Assembly (NCBI GenBank): GCA_022818135.1
Contig: JAFMSR010000033.1
Span: 635,001-699,000 of the forward strand
Length of the DNA: 64,000 nt
DNA from: Saxidomus purpurata
Lineage: Eukaryota; Mollusca; Bivalvia; Venerida; Veneridae
Reading direction: 5' to 3'
Positions within the stretch are counted from its first letter, which is position 1; every line of letters starts with the position of its first letter. Shown piece by piece: positions 61,173 through 64,000 of this stretch. Below the pieces are notes generated by a model. The model saw nothing but the letters and a program-made list of their open reading frames with translations. It made no database searches and was not told the DNA's origin. Both the position numbers and the translations under genes were made by a program.

Positions 61173-61249
61173 CCAACTGAGAAATTCACCACCTTGGTCA
61201 TTGTGAGATACAACTCTGCACAAACCAAATCTACTATATACATGACGTT

Positions 61250-62055
61250 TTAAAAATAGGTTTCCTGCATCGCAGTATATCACACAGTATGCGCGGGGTA
61301 CCATTGAGTTTACAGTGCGGATTTGAAACTTCAATTTTTTTAGCGTTTTCCGCTGTAAAATAATAATTAACGGAAAATAACATTTTGGGGCGATCAAAAC
61401 GCGCATGTGTCTGTGAATGTTTTCTATACAACAACTCTGCCGACCAACTTATGAAAACGACTGGAACCTTTTTTGCACGATCGTATAACAGCGTAGCCTG
61501 GTGCCTACTATTTTTAGAAATGACACAAACACTATCCCTGAGATGTGATAGAAAGAATAGAGTTGTTTCAAATCTTGCATTTATATATGTTCCGTACAAC
61601 ATTGGACAAGTATTAGATTGGGTGGCGAGTCCATACCCCAAGCATCTGTGGTGCGGATAAGTATAGACGAGGCTTATTTTAATTTTTCGTAGGGATTTGG
61701 TTCTTGTTTTCCAGAACGGCTTTTTCAAATCTATCAGATAAACAAACATTAATTTTATTTCAGTCCTTAAGATTTAAACACTACTGAGAGATATTAGTTT
61801 TACACACAGATGCTTGGGATCTGGACCTCATCCCCTTGAGCCTGACCCTCGCCCCTGCTCACTGCAGTACCTTATATACATCCTACAATTGCTTGTAAGC
61901 TAACCAATTGCAAATGCAATTCCTTATTCTACTTACCTACTGATCACATGTTTATGGTGACAATGTATTTAAATACGTATTTATATACGTTCCGTACAAC
62001 ATGGGACAAGTATAGATTTGGTAGCGAGTCCATACCCCAGACATCTGTGGTTTTA
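61250..62055. repeat. Unclassified repeat, two copies, shared with 51597-52310
   Basis: TATGTTCCGTACAACATTGG (about 61587) and TACGTTCCGTACAACATGGG (about 61987) are each followed by GACAAGTAT..GAT and AGCGAGTCCATACCCCA. The block TACTTACCTACTGATCACAT lies between them. A 171-codon minus frame (61234-61749) crosses the first copy but shows no domain I know. Confidence 0.6.
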
Positions 62056-62449
62056 CACGGGTGATCATGATTTACCGATAAAATGTTACCTTAAATTATG
62101 ATAAATTTATATCTACCATTTATCAAAAGTAGTGGTGTAACATAGTATCGAAACGGATTTTCAACATTTTCTGGTCGGAAAATTATACGATAATAGATAA
62201 AGGATGCGCTGCGCTTAAAATCTCTTAATTTACGTATAAGCATTGTATAGTGGTCCTCTAATTATGATCCCAGGCTAAAATTGACTCTAAACGGGGTCAC
62301 TCGTTTTCACACACGCTTATATAAGAAATAGAACACAATTGTTGTTTCAGTGTAATATGACGTTTTAATTTCATCGAAAGGGCACATAAAGTAATATTTG
62401 CGGGAGAAGCCACTAGTAAAAATAACTACAGTACATTTGGTGTTCATGA

Positions 62450-63130
62450 ATGAAACTATTTCGATATGACATCGATACCAACAATTTTTCTGTTTATATC
62501 TCGAACTCTCCTTTTGTTGAGTTCATTTCAGTAAAATGTCGCAAATCGAGGTCAACGTCAACAGAAAGCATAGGAAACATGACGTCATTTAATAACGTCA
62601 TCCTTGTATGGTATCGGACACCCATTACGCATGGTATTCACTTTGACGTTAATCCGAGTAGAATTTTTTTATGATTTTCACCGAGTTGACAGTGAGTTTA
62701 TCGGAATATAAACCACCGTTATATTTCGATAAACCCTCACAAAGCAAAAAATAAAAAGAGGATTAATGGTTTAAGTGATATTATATATTATAGGTGAAAA
62801 TACGTTAAGTGTTAACGAGTTAAATCATCGTGATATTTCATCGATATAACATTTTTTTCTGTTTATTTTATGTCTTATACTCAACAAAAGTAGAGTTTGT
62901 TTCAATAAAATGTCGATATTCGAAAGCGTAACAAACATGACGTCATTATAACGGCGTCATCGTCGTATGGTTTCCGGCAATTATAACGACCGGTATACAT
63001 TTACAAATTGATGTTAATACGTTTGGAAAATTTTGATAATTTTCACCCAGTGGACAGTGGTTTTATAGGGATAATCCACTTTAGATTCTACATTTCGTTA
63101 AACCTGCGAGAAACATAAAATAAAACATTT
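62450..63130. repeat. Two direct copies of a TGACGTCA-bearing repeat
   Basis: The copies start near 62452 and 62825, about 370 bp apart. Both share TTTTTCTGTTTAT, AACATGACGTCATT, GTCATC..CGTATGGT and GATTTTCACCGAG / AATTTTCACCCAG. The family also includes the inverted copy at 39068-39560. Confidence 0.75.
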
Positions 63131-64000
63131 GAAAAAATTATGTCCTAAAACCCAAAGGCCTAGAACTTAGATATTTAGCAGATAACATTGCCTTATCGTC
63201 ATCTACTAAAAGTGTTCAAATAATGATCCCTGGTCAAAGGGGCACACTTGCCTTTACATTAAGATATATATAGGACCAATTTTTAAAAATATTCTTGTCT
63301 CGGACCACAATGCATAGAACTTAGATATTTAGCTTAACGCATTGTCTAGTATATAGTTCCGTAACAAGGTGTTTCCCTTTGGTCAAAGTGCGCCAGGGGT
63401 CACTTGACCTACTAAACTAATTTCTTCTTGTTTTTTATTTCTAATCTACAGCAATGGAATTTGAACTAAAGTACAGTTTTCATTTATATTCCAACGGCAA
63501 ATTGTTCAGTTTTCATGACGAAAGAAACAGTGGCTATACATTTGTATCTATAAAATTTCCAAGTTTGTTTGTTTTTCTTTTAGGTGCCTCTCTAATAATT
63601 TGCGGATATTAACAGAAAATCAAAAGTTGTAAGCCTTTAATTCAAGTAAGGTTTTGAAAAGGGATAGACATTAGAACTAATAATTAATATTTTCACAATT
63701 AGTTGACGGTAAGTAAATGCATTTTCAAATTGTTAGAGACTACCTTAAAAATTTTTTTATACAATGTGTGTGATATTGTCACTGCCTTCCAGGGGTAAAA
63801 ATAGTCATATACATGTGTGTCTTATTTTTAATTTTAGCCCCTGAGAATAAAATCTAAAGCTTCAAAACAATACTACAAAAACCTCGATCAACTTATAAGA
63901 CACGAGTACTTTCTAATGACTTCTTATGTAGTCAATTGTCAGCCGATAAGTCCATTCATGTCTCATGTTTCAAATCTCTGCATTCAAATCTGATCTTTTA
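63131..64000. other. Right edge: no gene recognised
   Basis: AT-rich sequence with GATCCCTGGTCAAAGGGGCA and CCAGGGGTCACTTGACC motifs like those at 9590-9750. The missing signal-peptide exon of gene 3 may lie beyond 64000. Confidence 0.4.

Noticed and set aside
61234..61749. 171-residue minus-strand open frame as a gene
   Set aside because: It crosses a repeat present elsewhere in the window and shows no known domain; kept only as part of the repeat entry.
1..64000. CRISPR arrays, operons or prophage
   Set aside because: Introns, SINEs, splice-linked exons and animal domain families show a eukaryotic genome; none of these bacterial structures is present.

Overview
This is animal genomic DNA: AT-rich, intron-rich and densely seeded with repeats. 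It most likely comes from a bivalve mollusc. The reasons are the protein families present (a secreted F5/8-type-C/fucolectin-like protein and MEGF-type and Ig/EGF receptors) and the repeats, which include GGAC-tailed elements, AAGGTCA-rich foldback elements and tRNA-derived SINEs with a GGCGTTAAACCC tail. The species assignment is inference. No bacterial-type genes, operons, CRISPR arrays or rRNA genes are visible.

Three spliced genes lie on the minus strand, each assembled here exon by exon from splice sites, reading phase and domain logic. Gene 1 (22866 down to beyond 1829) has a signal-peptide exon, two exons forming one F5/8-type-C (fucolectin-like) domain, and an exon starting a second such domain; the rest lies off the left edge. 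Gene 2 (43346 to 31801) looks complete. Its nine coding exons total 1041 nt and predict 346 residues: a signal peptide, five 8-cysteine MEGF-type EGF repeats, one membrane helix and a short tyrosine-rich tail. Gene 3 (57820 to 53323) lacks its first exon and encodes two Ig-like domains, one 8-cysteine EGF repeat, a membrane helix and a tail clearly paralogous to that of gene 2.

In genes 2 and 3 the membrane exon is 121 nt in both and the main tail exon is 89 nt in both, while the ectodomains differ. Every extracellular exon junction in all three genes is phase 1. This suggests a local cluster of surface and secreted recognition proteins diversified by exon shuffling beneath a conserved signalling tail. 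A role in self/non-self or debris recognition is inferred from family resemblance, not proven.

The rest is introns and intergenic DNA. Main contents are a hairpin element and tandem repeats near the left edge (1-790), a frameshifted coding relic (3340-4290), a GGAC-tailed repeat (9830-11070), a 2.6-kb foldback element (12983-15559), a CATGG-rich foldback cluster (21420-22320), several SINEs, a reverse-transcriptase scrap (about 19714-19770), a CRE-motif repeat family (39068-39560, 62450-63130) and a Tc1-like transposon with an internally deleted transposase (48149-49286). The stretches 22900-27400 and 49300-51600 contain nothing recognisable.
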